From: Micromonospora okii
Lineage (GTDB): Bacteria > Actinomycetota > Actinomycetes > Mycobacteriales > Micromonosporaceae
DNA: 64,000 nucleotides
NCBI RefSeq assembly: GCF_020884795.1
Contig: NZ_BBZF01000017.1
Location: 263,504 to 327,503, forward strand
Reading direction: 5' to 3'
Shown: in pieces, positions 17,198-27,395 of the stretch
How the letters are laid out: the number at the start of each line of letters is the position of its first letter
Position numbering within the stretch: the first letter of the stretch is position 1
The notes under the pieces: generated by a model
What the model was told of the DNA's origin: nothing
The model's input: the letters and a program-made list of their open reading frames with translations, nothing else
The model's database searches: none
Translations under genes and position numbers: made by a program

Positions 17198-17647
17198 ATG
17201 AATCTCGATCGGCTCGGCGGACCCGTCCTCTCCCTCTTTCGCATGGTCCTCGGCCTGCTCTTCCTGTGCCACGGGCTCTCGTCGCTGTTCGGGGTGTTCG
17301 GCGGGGCCCGAGGCAGCGGCCAGGCGGTCCCGTTCGGCCAGTGGCCAGGCTGGTGGGCCGCGTTGATCCAGGCCGCCTGCGGCGCGTTGGTGCTCGCCGG
17401 GCTCTTCACCCGGCCCGCCGCGCTGCTCGCGTCCGGCTCGATGGCGTACGCGTACTTCGTGGTGCACCAGCCCGAGGCGCTGCTGCCGCTGCGCAACGGC
17501 GGCGAACTGGCGGCCCTGTTCTGCTGGTCGTTCATGCTCGTCGCGGTGCTCGGCCCGGGCACCTGGGCGCTGGACACACTGCTGCGCCGCCGCCGCGAGC
17601 CTCCCGTCGCGGCCCCGGCTGCGGACAGGGCGTCCGTGTCGGCCTGA
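17198..17647 (+). CDS. DoxX family membrane protein
   Basis: 149 residues, four hydrophobic helices: LFRMVLGLLFLCHGLSSLFG, the helix around ALIQAACGALVLAGLF, the helix around YAYFVVHQ, and LFCWSFMLVAVLG. This is the DoxX/DoxD fold, linked in other actinobacteria to redox homeostasis, but the function is not settled. ATG 17198 follows GGAGGTG (17187-17193). A hairpin terminator follows and the next gene is convergent. Confidence 0.85.
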   Translation: MNLDRLGGPVLSLFRMVLGLLFLCHGLSSLFGVFGGARGSGQAVPFGQWPGWWAALIQAACGALVLAGLFTRPAALLASGSMAYAYFVVHQPEALLPLRNGGELAALFCWSFMLVAVLGPGTWALDTLLRRRREPPVAAPAADRASVSA

Positions 17648-17682
17648 CCGACCGGCGCGGCGTGGACCGCGCGAAGCGCAAC

Positions 17683-17721
17683 GGGGCCGCCGGCCCGGCG
17701 AGGGATGCCGCCGGCGGCCCC
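17683..17721. terminator. Bidirectional hairpin between doxX-like gene and convergent gene
   Basis: Perfect 12-bp stem (17683-17694 with 17710-17721), 15-nt loop, located between two stop codons of converging genes. Confidence 0.75.
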
Positions 17722-17741
17722 GGCCCGTGTTCTCCGGTCGA

Positions 17742-18050
17742 TCACCCCCCGGGCCGGAGCCGGGTGAACTCCTCCTCCGTCGACCGCTCGCGCAGCCGCT
17801 GGCAGAGCCGGGCGTACGCCGCCGGGTGGTCGCCCGCCCTCGTGTCGTCCAGGTACGCGGTCGCGGCGTCCCGGGCCGGCGCGGTGGCCTCCCGCACCGT
17901 GCTGAACAGCCAGAAGCCGCCGCCGATCGAGCCCGCGCAGCAGACCAGCGTCACCACGGCGACCACGACGATCACGATGCGGGCGGTCCGGCCGAGCCCG
18001 GCGGGCTTCGGAGGTGGCCCGGGCGCGCCGGGCGCCGTGGGGTGCGTCAC
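17742..18050 (-). CDS. Small single-pass membrane protein, DUF4878-like
   Basis: 102 residues: Pro-rich cytosolic N-terminus, one helix (about 27-50, VIVVVAVVTLVCCAGSIGGG), then a short extracytoplasmic domain with AATAYLDDTRAGDHPAAYAR, reminiscent of DUF4878/lumazine-binding-like domains that often follow such anchors. GTG 18050 is chosen because TACGCT (18062-18057) lies exactly 6 nt upstream. A longer frame upstream runs antisense to the thrC leader and is rejected. Function unknown. Confidence 0.7.
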   Translation of the reverse strand: MTHPTAPGAPGPPPKPAGLGRTARIVIVVVAVVTLVCCAGSIGGGFWLFSTVREATAPARDAATAYLDDTRAGDHPAAYARLCQRLRERSTEEEFTRLRPGG

Positions 18051-18111
18051 GCGGCCAGCGTAGGAACCGCCGGCCAGCACGGGCGGGACCCCATCCGCTG
18101 GGAACCCGGGG

Positions 18112-18140
18112 GTGACCGGCGCGGCGATCGGCCGTAGAAT
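18112..18140 (+). promoter_or_regulatory. Putative thrC promoter
   Basis: GTGACC (18112-18117), 17 nt, TAGAAT (18135-18140): a reasonable housekeeping promoter whose start site would fall about 10 nt before the riboswitch. Confidence 0.55.
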
Positions 18141-18157
18141 CGGCGGCACAACTGAAT

Positions 18158-18290
18158 ACCTCATCCAGAGGGGCAGAGGGATACGGCCCGACGAAGCCCC
18201 GGCAACCACCCGCGCGCTCGACGACGAGCGGCACGGACAGGTGCCAATTCCGTCCCCGCCGCAGGGTGCGATGCGGGGAAAGATGAGAGG
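18158..18290 (+). ncRNA. SAM-I (S-box) riboswitch upstream of threonine synthase
   Basis: P1 pairs CTCAT (18160-18164) with ATGAG (18283-18287). The conserved core GGCCCGACGAAGCCCCGGCA followed by ACC is present, as are a P3 hairpin (CGCTCG-ACGA-CGAGCG), the GGTGCCAATTCC block inside a P4-like GGAC/GTCC stem, and the closing GGGGAAAGATGAG. Only 14 nt separate P1 from the thrC ATG, and the Shine-Dalgarno GAGAGGA overlaps the 3' strand of P1, so control is probably translational (ligand-bound P1 hides the ribosome site) rather than by a terminator. Class assigned by motif memory. Confidence 0.9.
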
Positions 18291-18301
18291 ACATCCTCGA
18301 C

Positions 18302-19621
18302 ATGACGTCGACCCTCGCCGCGTCCGGCACCACCACGACCACCACCGGCACCGCCAACGGCATCGACACCACCGTCAGCCCCGCCCGTGCCCTCGTCTGT
18401 CGGGCCTGTTCCGCCCGCTACCCGCTCGCCGCGCAGCACGCCTGCTACGAGTGTTTCGGCCCGCTCGAGGTCGACTACGACGCCGAGGCCCTGGCCCGGG
18501 TCACCCGGGAGCAGATCGAGGCCGGGCCGAGCAACCTCTGGCGGTACGCGGCCCTGCTCCCCGCCGGCCAGGACCCGGCCACCCGGGTGACCGTCGACCC
18601 GGGGCTGACCCCGCTGGTCGCCGCCCCGAACCTCGCCGCCGAGCTGGGCATCACCGCCCCGCTCTGGGTCAAGGACGACAGCGCCAACCCGACCCACTCG
18701 TTCAAGGACCGGGTGGTCTCGGTGGCGCTCACCGCCGCCCGCGCGCTCGGCTTCACCCGGTTCGCCTGCGCCTCGACCGGCAACCTGGCCAACTCGGTGG
18801 CCGCGCACGCGGCCCGCGCCGGGGTCCCGTCGATCGTCTTCATCCCCAGCGACCTGGAGCCGGGCAAGGTGGTCACCACCGCCGTCTACGGCGGTGAGCT
18901 GGTCGCCGTCGACGGCTCGTACGACGACGTCAACCGGCTCTGCGGCGAGCTGGTGGAGACCGACGAGTTCGAGGACACGGCGTTCGTCAACGTCAACGTC
19001 CGGCCGTACTACGCCGAGGGTTCCAAGACCCTGGGGTACGAGGTCGCCGAGCAGCTCGGCTGGCGCATCCCGGCCCAGGTGGTCATCCCGATGGCGAGCG
19101 GCGAGCTGCTCACCAAGATTGACAAGGCGTTCGCCGAGCTGGTCGAGATCGGCCTGGTGGAGGCCCCGGCCGGCGGCTGGAAGGTCTTCGGGGCCCAGTC
19201 CGCCGGCTGCAACCCCATCGCCACCGCCCTGCACGCCGACAGCGACACCATCACCCCGGTCCGGCCGACCGGCATCGCCAAGTCGCTGAACATCGGCGAC
19301 CCGGCCGCCGGCCTGTACGCGCTGGAGGCCGTGCGGCGCACCGGCGGCTGGATGGAGTACGCGGACGACGACGAGATCCGCGACGGCATCCGGCTGCTGG
19401 CCCGCACCACCGGGGTCTTCGCCGAGACGGCCGGCGGGGTGACCGTGGCGGTGCTGCGCAAGCTCGTCGAGTCCGGCCGGCTCGATCCGGCGGCGGAGAC
19501 GGTGGTGTTCAACACCGGCGAGGGGCTGAAGACCCTCGATGCCGTCGCCGCCCAGGTCGGTCCGACCCACCGCGTCAAGCCCTCCCTGCGCGCCGCCCGC
19601 GACGCCGGCCTGCTCGGCTGA
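18302..19621 (+). CDS. thrC: Threonine synthase
   Basis: 439 residues. Converts O-phosphohomoserine to threonine with PLP. Thr-rich N-terminus, a CXXC...CXXC zinc-ribbon-like segment (CRACSARYPL ... CYECFG), PLP lysine K135 in HSFKDR, phosphate-binding loop STGNLANS and the C-terminal TAGGVTV region typical of fold-type II PLP enzymes. ATG 18302 follows GAGAGGA, which belongs to the riboswitch. From memory thrC also lies near csp and groEL in Streptomyces. SAM control is notable because threonine and methionine branch from the same precursor. Confidence 0.95.
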   Translation: MTSTLAASGTTTTTTGTANGIDTTVSPARALVCRACSARYPLAAQHACYECFGPLEVDYDAEALARVTREQIEAGPSNLWRYAALLPAGQDPATRVTVDPGLTPLVAAPNLAAELGITAPLWVKDDSANPTHSFKDRVVSVALTAARALGFTRFACASTGNLANSVAAHAARAGVPSIVFIPSDLEPGKVVTTAVYGGELVAVDGSYDDVNRLCGELVETDEFEDTAFVNVNVRPYYAEGSKTLGYEVAEQLGWRIPAQVVIPMASGELLTKIDKAFAELVEIGLVEAPAGGWKVFGAQSAGCNPIATALHADSDTITPVRPTGIAKSLNIGDPAAGLYALEAVRRTGGWMEYADDDEIRDGIRLLARTTGVFAETAGGVTVAVLRKLVESGRLDPAAETVVFNTGEGLKTLDAVAAQVGPTHRVKPSLRAARDAGLLG

Positions 19622-19640
19622 TCCGTCCGCCTGCCCGCCT

Positions 19641-19790
19641 GCTCGGCGGGGACGACCGCCACGCACGCCCGCTCGGCGGGGACGACCGCCACGCACGCCC
19701 GCCCGGCGGGGACGACCGCCACGCACGCCCGCCCGGCGGGGACGACCGCCACGCACGCCCGCCCGGCCGAACCGGCCGCCACGCGCGCCC
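19641..19790. repeat. 30-bp minisatellite downstream of thrC
   Basis: Four near-identical 30-bp units (starts 19641, 19671, 19701, 19731) containing GGCGGGGACGACCGCCACGC, plus one degenerate unit (19761-19790). The array begins 20 bp after the thrC stop. Confidence 0.9.
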
Positions 19791-19810
19791 GAACCGCCCG
19801 TCACGCCCGT

Positions 19811-19840
19811 CCGCCCGGCCGATCCGCTTCGGCCGGGCGG
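19811..19840 (+). terminator. Hairpin terminator of thrC
   Basis: Perfect 10-bp stem CCGCCCGGCC (19811-19820) with 19831-19840, 10-nt loop, just after the minisatellite. Confidence 0.75.
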
Positions 19841-20007
19841 GCGAGGGGCGAGTCGCCCGGTCGGGGGACTCGGCGGAGTCGGCGGGTGACCGCCGCTTTG
19901 CCCTCGGTGAGAAAAACCGTCGCCGGGGACTTGACGGCAGGAACCGGACGGCGCAAGATGCTCCGTGCGGGAGGGCGTGTCGCCGAAGACTTTTAGTTCT
20001 TACGACC

Positions 20008-20085
20008 CAACGCCGGAGGCGTTGTGCGATCGTCCCTCCCGACCAGCCTCCGATCGGGCCGGCGAGAAATTCGCTGGCCCGATCG
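20008..20085 (+). other. Two hairpins in the leader region of the double GNAT gene
   Basis: CAACGCC-GGA-GGCGTTG (20008-20024) and a 15-bp stem with one G-U pair (20051-20065 with 20071-20085, loop GAAAT) lie 25 bp before ATG 20111. They could be an attenuator or a terminator of upstream transcription. The rest of 19841-20110 shows no gene. Confidence 0.5.
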
Positions 20086-20110
20086 TCGTTTCCGGGCCAC
20101 CCTCGGTCAC

Positions 20111-21175
20111 ATGGGCATCACGATCGCGCCGATCGACCAGGCCGACCAGGCCGCGCTCGACGCGGCGTACCGGATCAGGGCCGCCGCCGACGAGCGCGAC
20201 GTCCCCGACTTCCCGCCGCTGTGCCGCCGGCGGCTAGAGGCGGGGCTCCGGAACCCGATGCCGGGCATCGCGCCGGTCTGGGCGCTGGCCCGGTGGGACG
20301 GCGAACCGGCCGGCTACCTCGCCCTGTTCCTGCCGCAGCTCGACAACACCGACAACGCCACCGCCGACCTGTTCGTGCACCCCGCGTACCGGCGGCGCGG
20401 GGTCGGCCGGGCGCTGCACGCGCACGGCCTGGGGCTGCTGCGCGCACGCGGGCGCAAGCGGGTCGTCGCGATGGCCGTGTCGGGGCTGCCCGGCGGGCCC
20501 CGGCGCGACGAAGCGGGCGACGCGTTCGCGGCGGCGGTGGGCGCGCGGGCGGCGCTCGCCGTGGTACGCCGACGGCTCCACGTCGACCGCCTCGACCGGG
20601 CCGCGCTCGATGTGCAGGCGGCAGACGCCGCGTCCCGGGCCGCCGGCTACCGCGCCGTCCGCTGGCGGGACCACACCCCCGAGGAGTACGCGGCGGACGT
20701 CGCCTACCTCGACAGCCGGCTCATGGCCGACGCGCCGCTCGGCGAGGTGGAGTGGGAGCCGGAGCGGGTCGACGTGGCGCGGCTGCGGGAGACCGAGCGG
20801 GGGCTCGACGCCCGGGGGCGGCGGCGCTACCACCACGGCGCGGTGCACGTCGCCTCCGGCCGGTTGGTCGCCTGGACGCTGCTCGACCTCGGCGCGAGTG
20901 TGCCGTGGCACGCGTTCCAGCAGATCACCATCGTCGACCCGGCGCACCGGGGGCACCGGCTCGGCCTGCTCGTGAAGAGCGAGAACCTGCGGTACGCCCT
21001 CGCCCACGAGCCGGAGCTGCGGGCGGTGGACACCTTCAACGCGGCGGAGAACGCCCACATGATCCGCATCAACGAGCAGCTCGGCTTCCGCCCCGTCGAC
21101 GCCTGGACGGACTGGCAGCTCACCCTCTCCAGCGCGGTCGCCGACCCTACTGTCCGGTGTCCGGCTGCGGCATGA
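20111..21175 (+). CDS. Double-domain GNAT N-acetyltransferase
   Basis: 354 residues with two GNAT modules. The first carries DLFVHPAYRRRGVGRALHAH (about 92-111). The second has QQITIVDPAHRGHRLGLLVK and the end motif NAAENAHMIRINEQLGF. Tandem GNAT proteins of this type are common in actinobacteria; acceptor unknown. The frame is open upstream to 20024, but ATG 20111 starts the conserved region and follows two hairpins. The stop overlaps the next gene start region (ATGA at 21172-21175), suggesting co-transcription with the PaaN-like gene. Confidence 0.8.
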   Translation: MGITIAPIDQADQAALDAAYRIRAAADERDVPDFPPLCRRRLEAGLRNPMPGIAPVWALARWDGEPAGYLALFLPQLDNTDNATADLFVHPAYRRRGVGRALHAHGLGLLRARGRKRVVAMAVSGLPGGPRRDEAGDAFAAAVGARAALAVVRRRLHVDRLDRAALDVQAADAASRAAGYRAVRWRDHTPEEYAADVAYLDSRLMADAPLGEVEWEPERVDVARLRETERGLDARGRRRYHHGAVHVASGRLVAWTLLDLGASVPWHAFQQITIVDPAHRGHRLGLLVKSENLRYALAHEPELRAVDTFNAAENAHMIRINEQLGFRPVDAWTDWQLTLSSAVADPTVRCPAAA

Positions 21176-21183
21176 TGGCGGGC

Positions 21184-22857
21184 ATGACGGAGACCCCGCA
21201 TCCCCTGTACGACAGGCACGCCGACACCCTCCACCGCGCGCTGACCGCGATCACGGAGCGGGGGTACTGGTCCGCCTACCCGGAGTCGCCCAGCCCCCGC
21301 GTGTACGGCGAGACCGCCGCCGCCGACGGCAGGGCCGCCTTCGAGGCGTACCTGAACGGCGACTTCCCGCTCGACCAGCCCGGCGCGGGCGACCGGGTCG
21401 CCACCGAGGCGAGCCCCTTCGGGCTGGAGCTGAACGTCCGGTACCCGCACGCGGGCGCCGACGAGCTGGTGGCCGCCGCCTCCGCCGCCCTGCCCGCCTG
21501 GCGCGACGCCGGCCCGCAGGCCCGTGCGGGCGTCTGCCTGGAGATCCTCGACCGGCTGCACAAGCACGTCTTCGAGCTGGCCAACGCGGTGCAGTTCACC
21601 AGCGGCCAGGCGTTCGTGATGGCCTTCCAGGCCGGCGGGGCGCACGCGCTGGACCGGGCCCTGGAGGCGGTCGCCTACGCGTACGCGGAGATGACCCGGC
21701 ACCCGGGGACGGCCGGCTGGGAGAAGGCCGCCGGCAAGGGCGACCCGCTGCGGCTGACCAAGACGTTCCACGTGGTGCCGCGCGGGGTGGCCCTCGTCAT
21801 CGGCTGCAACACGTTCCCGACCTGGAACTCGTACCCGGGGCTGTTCGCCTCGCTGGTGACCGGCAACCCGGTGGTGGTCAAGCCGCACCCCCGCGCGGTG
21901 CTGCCGCTGGCCATCACCGTGCGGTACGCCCGCGAGGTGCTCGCCGAGGCCGGCTTCGACCCGAACCTGGTGCTGCTCGCCCCCGAGGCCCCCGGCGAGA
22001 AGCTGGCCTCGACCCTCGCCCTGCACCCGGCCGTGCGGATCGTCGACTTCACCGGCTCCACCGAGTACGGCGACTGGCTGGAGGCCAACGCCCGGCAGGC
22101 GCAGGTCTACACCGAGAAGGCCGGCCTGAACGCGGTGGTGATCGACTCCACCGACGACTTCGCCGGCCTGTGCCGCAACCTCGGCTGGACGCTGACCCTC
22201 TACAGCGGCCAGATGTGTACCACCTCCCAGAACATCCTGATCCCGCGCGACGGCATCGCCACCGACCAGGGGCACAAGAGCTTCGACGAGGTGGCCGCCG
22301 GGATCGCGGCGGCCGTCGGCAAGCTCACCGCCGACCCGGCCCGGGGCGTCGAGCTGACCGGCGCGATCGTCAACGACGGGGTGCTGGAGCGCCTCGACGA
22401 GGTCACCAAGGTCGGCGAGGCCGTGCTGGAGTCGCGCGTCGTGGAGCACCCGGCCTTCCCCGGCGCGGTGGTCCGCACCCCGACGATCCTGAAGCTGGCG
22501 GCCGGCGACACCGGGACGTACTCGCGGGAGTGGTTCGGGCCGATCTCCTTCGTCATCGCCACCGACTCCACGGCGCACAGCCTGGAGATCCTGCGCGCCA
22601 CGGTGGGGGAGTCCGGCGCGCTGACCGCCGCCGTCTACTCCACCGACGAGGCGGTGCTCGACGCGGCCGAGGCGGCGGCGGTCGACGTCGGGGTGCACCT
22701 GTCGTGCAACCTGACCGGCGGCGTGTTCGTCAACCAGTCGGCGGCGTTCTCCGACTTCCACGGCAGCGGCGCGAACCCGGCGGCGAACGCGGCGCTGACC
22801 GACGGGGCGTACGTGGCGAACCGGTTCCGGGTCGTCCAGTCCCGCCGCCCCGCCTGA
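21184..22857 (+). CDS. PaaN-like aldehyde dehydrogenase (phenylacetate degradation type)
   Basis: 557 residues, NAD(P)-dependent aldehyde dehydrogenase fold: cofactor-binding VIGCNTFPTWNSYPG, FTGSTEYGDWLEANARQAQV (Rossmann loop), catalytic Cys345 in YSGQMCTTSQN and SREWFGPISFV near the end. The pattern matches actinobacterial PaaN-type proteins that oxidise the ring-cleavage semialdehyde, but no other paa gene is present, so the substrate is open. ATG 21184 or in-frame ATG 21175 (overlapping the upstream stop) could be the start. A 3'-end palindrome begins 3 bp after the stop. Confidence 0.8.
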   Translation: MTETPHPLYDRHADTLHRALTAITERGYWSAYPESPSPRVYGETAAADGRAAFEAYLNGDFPLDQPGAGDRVATEASPFGLELNVRYPHAGADELVAAASAALPAWRDAGPQARAGVCLEILDRLHKHVFELANAVQFTSGQAFVMAFQAGGAHALDRALEAVAYAYAEMTRHPGTAGWEKAAGKGDPLRLTKTFHVVPRGVALVIGCNTFPTWNSYPGLFASLVTGNPVVVKPHPRAVLPLAITVRYAREVLAEAGFDPNLVLLAPEAPGEKLASTLALHPAVRIVDFTGSTEYGDWLEANARQAQVYTEKAGLNAVVIDSTDDFAGLCRNLGWTLTLYSGQMCTTSQNILIPRDGIATDQGHKSFDEVAAGIAAAVGKLTADPARGVELTGAIVNDGVLERLDEVTKVGEAVLESRVVEHPAFPGAVVRTPTILKLAAGDTGTYSREWFGPISFVIATDSTAHSLEILRATVGESGALTAAVYSTDEAVLDAAEAAAVDVGVHLSCNLTGGVFVNQSAAFSDFHGSGANPAANAALTDGAYVANRFRVVQSRRPA

Positions 22858-22860
22858 GGG

Positions 22861-22915
22861 TGCAAGGAAGGGCACCCTCTTAACGCCTGGCGTATAGAGG
22901 GTGCCCCTTCTCACC
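22861..22915. repeat. 3'-end palindrome family, copy A
   Basis: Stem AAGGGCACCCTCT / AGAGGGTGCCCCTT around the loop TTAACGCCTGGCGTAT, flanked by TGCAAGG and CTCACC. It lies between convergent stops (22857 and 22930). Family members: 29172, 40073, 47664, 49612, 60858. Confidence 0.9.
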
Positions 22916-22929
22916 GGCTCCAAGGGCTG

Positions 22930-23559
22930 TCAAGCGGGGCGGCGCATCTGGAGCTCGCGCAGGGTCGGGATCGTCGGGTGCGGGACGCGCACGCCCGAGT
23001 CCACGAAGCCCAGCCGCCGGTATGCCCGGTAGGCGCGGTCGTTGCCGACCACCACCTCCAGCATCAGCTCCGGCCGGCCGCACTCGCGCGACCAGGCGGC
23101 CACCCCGTCGATCAGCTCGGCGAGCAGGCCGGTGCCCCGCCGGGCCGGCGTGATGTAGACCGCGTACACGATGGTCAGGCCGGGTTCGTGCGGGGCGACC
23201 GTGCCGCCGGCGTGCCCGACGAAGCGGCCGACCGGGCCGCCGGGGCGCTCGCCCCCCGGGTCGGCGACGAACTGCGCGGTGTGCCCGCCGGTGGACACCG
23301 AGGCGATGCGGGCCGCGTAGTCGGCGTGCGTGCGTGCGGCGGCGTCGGCGAGGGTCTCGATGAACGCCAGCGGCGCGTCGGCGAGCATCTCCAGCCGCAG
23401 GGCGCGCATCCGGGCCGCGTCCGCCCGGGTCACCCGGCGCACGGTGGCTGCCCGCGCGGCCGGGGCGCTCGTCCCGGCCGAGGCCGTCGTTCCGGTGCGG
23501 GCCGTCGTCGCGGCCGACCCGTCGGGTACGCCGGACCCCGGGCGGAAACCTGCTGTCAT
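22930..23559 (-). CDS. GNAT family N-acetyltransferase
   Basis: 209 residues. After a 38-residue Ala/Thr-rich N-terminus comes a single GNAT domain: TVRRVTRADAARMRALRLEM, LTIVYAVYITPARRGTGLLA (acetyl-CoA loop) and VVGNDRAYRAYRRLGFVDSG. Substrate unknown. The start at 23559 is the most upstream ATG; a start nearer the domain is possible. Convergent with the PaaN-like gene. Confidence 0.8.
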   Translation of the reverse strand: MTAGFRPGSGVPDGSAATTARTGTTASAGTSAPAARAATVRRVTRADAARMRALRLEMLADAPLAFIETLADAAARTHADYAARIASVSTGGHTAQFVADPGGERPGGPVGRFVGHAGGTVAPHEPGLTIVYAVYITPARRGTGLLAELIDGVAAWSRECGRPELMLEVVVGNDRAYRAYRRLGFVDSGVRVPHPTIPTLRELQMRRPA

Positions 23560-23784
23560 CCCGCATACCTACCGCAGTGACGTACGCCTATGCCTACCTG
23601 GGTCGAGGACGGTCCGATATTGACCGATTTGTGGTCGTGCGAGGTCGTCACGCTTCGTGTACCGTGCGATTTCGGTCACTGATTTCGCGGTCGTCGTGGA
23701 CTGACGGAAACGGTGGTCCCGGGGCCGCCGGTTCCGCAGGCGTACCCGGCTCGTGGAAGGCCGCGCGACGTTAGGAAGTGCACC

Positions 23785-23988
23785 GTGGCACAGGGCACCG
23801 TGAAGTGGTTCAACGCCGAGAAGGGCTACGGCTTCATCGCCGTCGACGGGGGGCAGGACGTCTTCGTCCACTTCTCGGCGATCGAGATGGACGGCTACAA
23901 GGCGCTGGACGACGGCCAGCGGGTGGAGTTCGAGATCGCCCAGGGGCAGAAGGGGCCACAGGCCGAGCGCGTGCGCGTCGTCGCCTGA
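23785..23988 (+). CDS. Cold shock protein (CspA family)
   Basis: 67 residues, a complete OB-fold cold shock domain: [20 protein letters not shown] (RNP1-like KGYGFI), DVFVHFSAI (RNP2) and [20 protein letters not shown]. Single-stranded nucleic acid chaperone. GTG 23785 follows TAGGAAG (23772-23778). The 225-bp upstream gap has no gene and may supply the long structured leader usual for csp genes; a TTGACC lies in it but no convincing -10. Conserved neighbour of groEL in actinobacteria, from memory. Confidence 0.95.
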   Translation: MAQGTVKWFNAEKGYGFIAVDGGQDVFVHFSAIEMDGYKALDDGQRVEFEIAQGQKGPQAERVRVVA

Positions 23989-24131
23989 CCGCTCGCGGCC
24001 GGGCAGCGGCGGCCCGTGAGGGTCGTCCGAAGTAGGGCAGGGCCGCGCGGGATCGTCCGCGGCGGGGCAGCGGCGCGGGGCCGCGCCAGGGAAGATCGTG
24101 GCCGTTCCGGCGTCGTCGCTGAGGAGGGCCC

Positions 24132-25310
24132 ATGTCCCTGCCGATCCCACCCGACCAGCCCCGCCCGGGCCCCGAGGGCCCCGGCGCGGCCGGGTCGCCG
24201 CCGGGCGGCGATCCCGCCCCACCCGAGCAGCGGGGCGGGCCGGTCGGCTGGGCGTACCCTGATCCGCCCGCCGCCGGCGGCACCTACGCCGGGCTGCCGG
24301 TGTACCCCGGCCAGCAGATCCACCCCGGGCCGGCGATACCGCCCGGCCAGGTGCCGGGGCAGGCGGGCTCCTGGCCTCCGCCGGGCCATGCCGCGCCCTG
24401 GCCTCCGCCGGGTCAGCGCGGTTCCTGGCCTCCGCCGGGCCAGGCCGGTTCCTGGGTTCCGCCCGGCTACGACGCGGGCGACCCGCTGGTCACCCTGCCC
24501 GGCGAGGGGCTGAGCGGGTGGCTCTCGCGCTGCACCGGCGCGCTGCGGCGCGGCTGGCGGGTGCTCGTGCCGATCCTGGCGCTCACCCAGGCGCTGCCGG
24601 CGCTGGCCCTGATGCTGGCGATCGTGCCGCTGTACCCGGTGCTGCCACTGGAGCCCGAGACGCCCGGTGGGCCGCCGCCCCCACTGCCCGACGGGTTCCT
24701 CACCGACATCGGGGTCTTCCTCGCGGCGGCGGCCGGGCTCGGCTGCCTGCTCACGTTCTTCCAGTCGGTAGGCTGGGCCGCCGGCACCTGGGCGCTGACC
24801 CGGCGGGCGGCCGGCGAGCCGGCGTCGGTCGGTGCCGCCCTGGCGTACGGGCTGCGCCGCGCCCCGGCGCTGTGGGGCTGGACGCTGCTCTACGGCCTGC
24901 TGGTGGCGATCGGGTTCGTCCTCTGCTACCTGCCCGGCCTCTACGTGATGGCCGCGCTGAGCCTCTTCGGCCCGGTGCTGCTCTTCGAGCGCGTCGCCCC
25001 GTTGGGCCGGGCCCGCCACCTCTTCCACGCCCGCCTCGGGCCCGTGCTGGGGCGGATCGCCCTGGCCGGGCTGGTCTCGTCCATGACCACCATGGTCGCG
25101 GCCCCGATCCAGGTCGCCGCCGGGCTGCTGGCCGACCCGGCCGACCTGGCCCGGTTGGACGCCTGGAACATCGCGTACGCGGTGGTGTCGAGCGTGGTCG
25201 CTGTCCCGGCCGCCCTGGTCTACCTGGTCGGCCTGGTCGTCACGTACGCCGAGCAGCGGGCCTACGAGGGCCCGGTCACCGCCTCCCGGCTGGCCGCCGA
25301 GCTCGGGTGA
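24132..25310 (+). CDS. Multi-pass membrane protein with Pro-rich N-terminus
   Basis: 392 residues. Residues 1-118 are Pro/Gly-rich with four SWPPPGQ-like repeats (cytosolic, disordered). Residues 130-390 have about six hydrophobic helices (VPILALTQALPALALMLAIV, the helices around FLAAAAGLGCLLTFF and LLYGLLVAIGFVLCYLPG, and others) resembling the glycerophosphodiester-phosphodiesterase membrane-domain or YciC-like families. Function unknown. ATG 24132 has GAGGAGGG just upstream. Followed by a 45-bp repeat array. Confidence 0.75.
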   Translation: MSLPIPPDQPRPGPEGPGAAGSPPGGDPAPPEQRGGPVGWAYPDPPAAGGTYAGLPVYPGQQIHPGPAIPPGQVPGQAGSWPPPGHAAPWPPPGQRGSWPPPGQAGSWVPPGYDAGDPLVTLPGEGLSGWLSRCTGALRRGWRVLVPILALTQALPALALMLAIVPLYPVLPLEPETPGGPPPPLPDGFLTDIGVFLAAAAGLGCLLTFFQSVGWAAGTWALTRRAAGEPASVGAALAYGLRRAPALWGWTLLYGLLVAIGFVLCYLPGLYVMAALSLFGPVLLFERVAPLGRARHLFHARLGPVLGRIALAGLVSSMTTMVAAPIQVAAGLLADPADLARLDAWNIAYAVVSSVVAVPAALVYLVGLVVTYAEQRAYEGPVTASRLAAELG

Positions 25311-25435
25311 GCCTGCTGGCGGGCCCGAGACGGGACCGCCAGCCGGGCCGGCCTGAGCTGCTGGCGGGCCCGAGACCGGACCACCCGCCCAGCCCGCCTG
25401 AGCTGCTGGCGGCCCCCGAGAACCGGCCGCCGCCG
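25311..25435. repeat. 45-bp direct repeats after the membrane protein
   Basis: CTGGCGGGCCCGAGA recurs at 25316 and 25361 and in variant form at 25406, exact 45-bp period, about 2.5 units. The array begins at the stop codon of the preceding gene. Confidence 0.8.
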
Positions 25436-25492
25436 GTTGCCCGGGTCGCGCTGGTCAGCTTGGGCGCGAACCCCGCGAGACGCGGCATCGTG

Positions 25493-25519
25493 CTTGCACT
25501 CGGCAGGGGAGAGTGCTAA
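25493..25519 (+). promoter_or_regulatory. CIRCE operator 1 (HrcA) of groEL
   Basis: CTTGCACTC, 9 nt, GAGTGCTAA: matches the CIRCE consensus TTAGCACTC-N9-GAGTGCTAA with two left-arm mismatches. Confidence 0.88.
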
Positions 25520-25527
25520 ACAGGTTA

Positions 25528-25554
25528 TTGGCACTCGCCTGGCGCGAGTGCCAA
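25528..25554 (+). promoter_or_regulatory. CIRCE operator 2 (HrcA) of groEL
   Basis: TTGGCACTC, 9 nt, GAGTGCCAA: a perfect 9-9-9 palindrome and close CIRCE match, 8 bp after the first operator. The start codon lies 195 bp downstream, so a long leader is expected. Confidence 0.92.
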
Positions 25555-25569
25555 TGGTCGGGGCGGTAG

Positions 25570-27372
<1,803 letters not shown>

Positions 27373-27395
27373 GTCCAGCCCCACCAGTACGCCGA

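Noticed and set aside
19641..19790. CRISPR-like appearance of regularly spaced repeats
   Set aside because: Units are contiguous with no unique spacers, and no cas genes are present.
19539..19889. Arg/Pro periodic peptide across the 30-bp minisatellite
   Set aside because: Repeat-driven open frame overlapping the thrC end, with no ribosome site.
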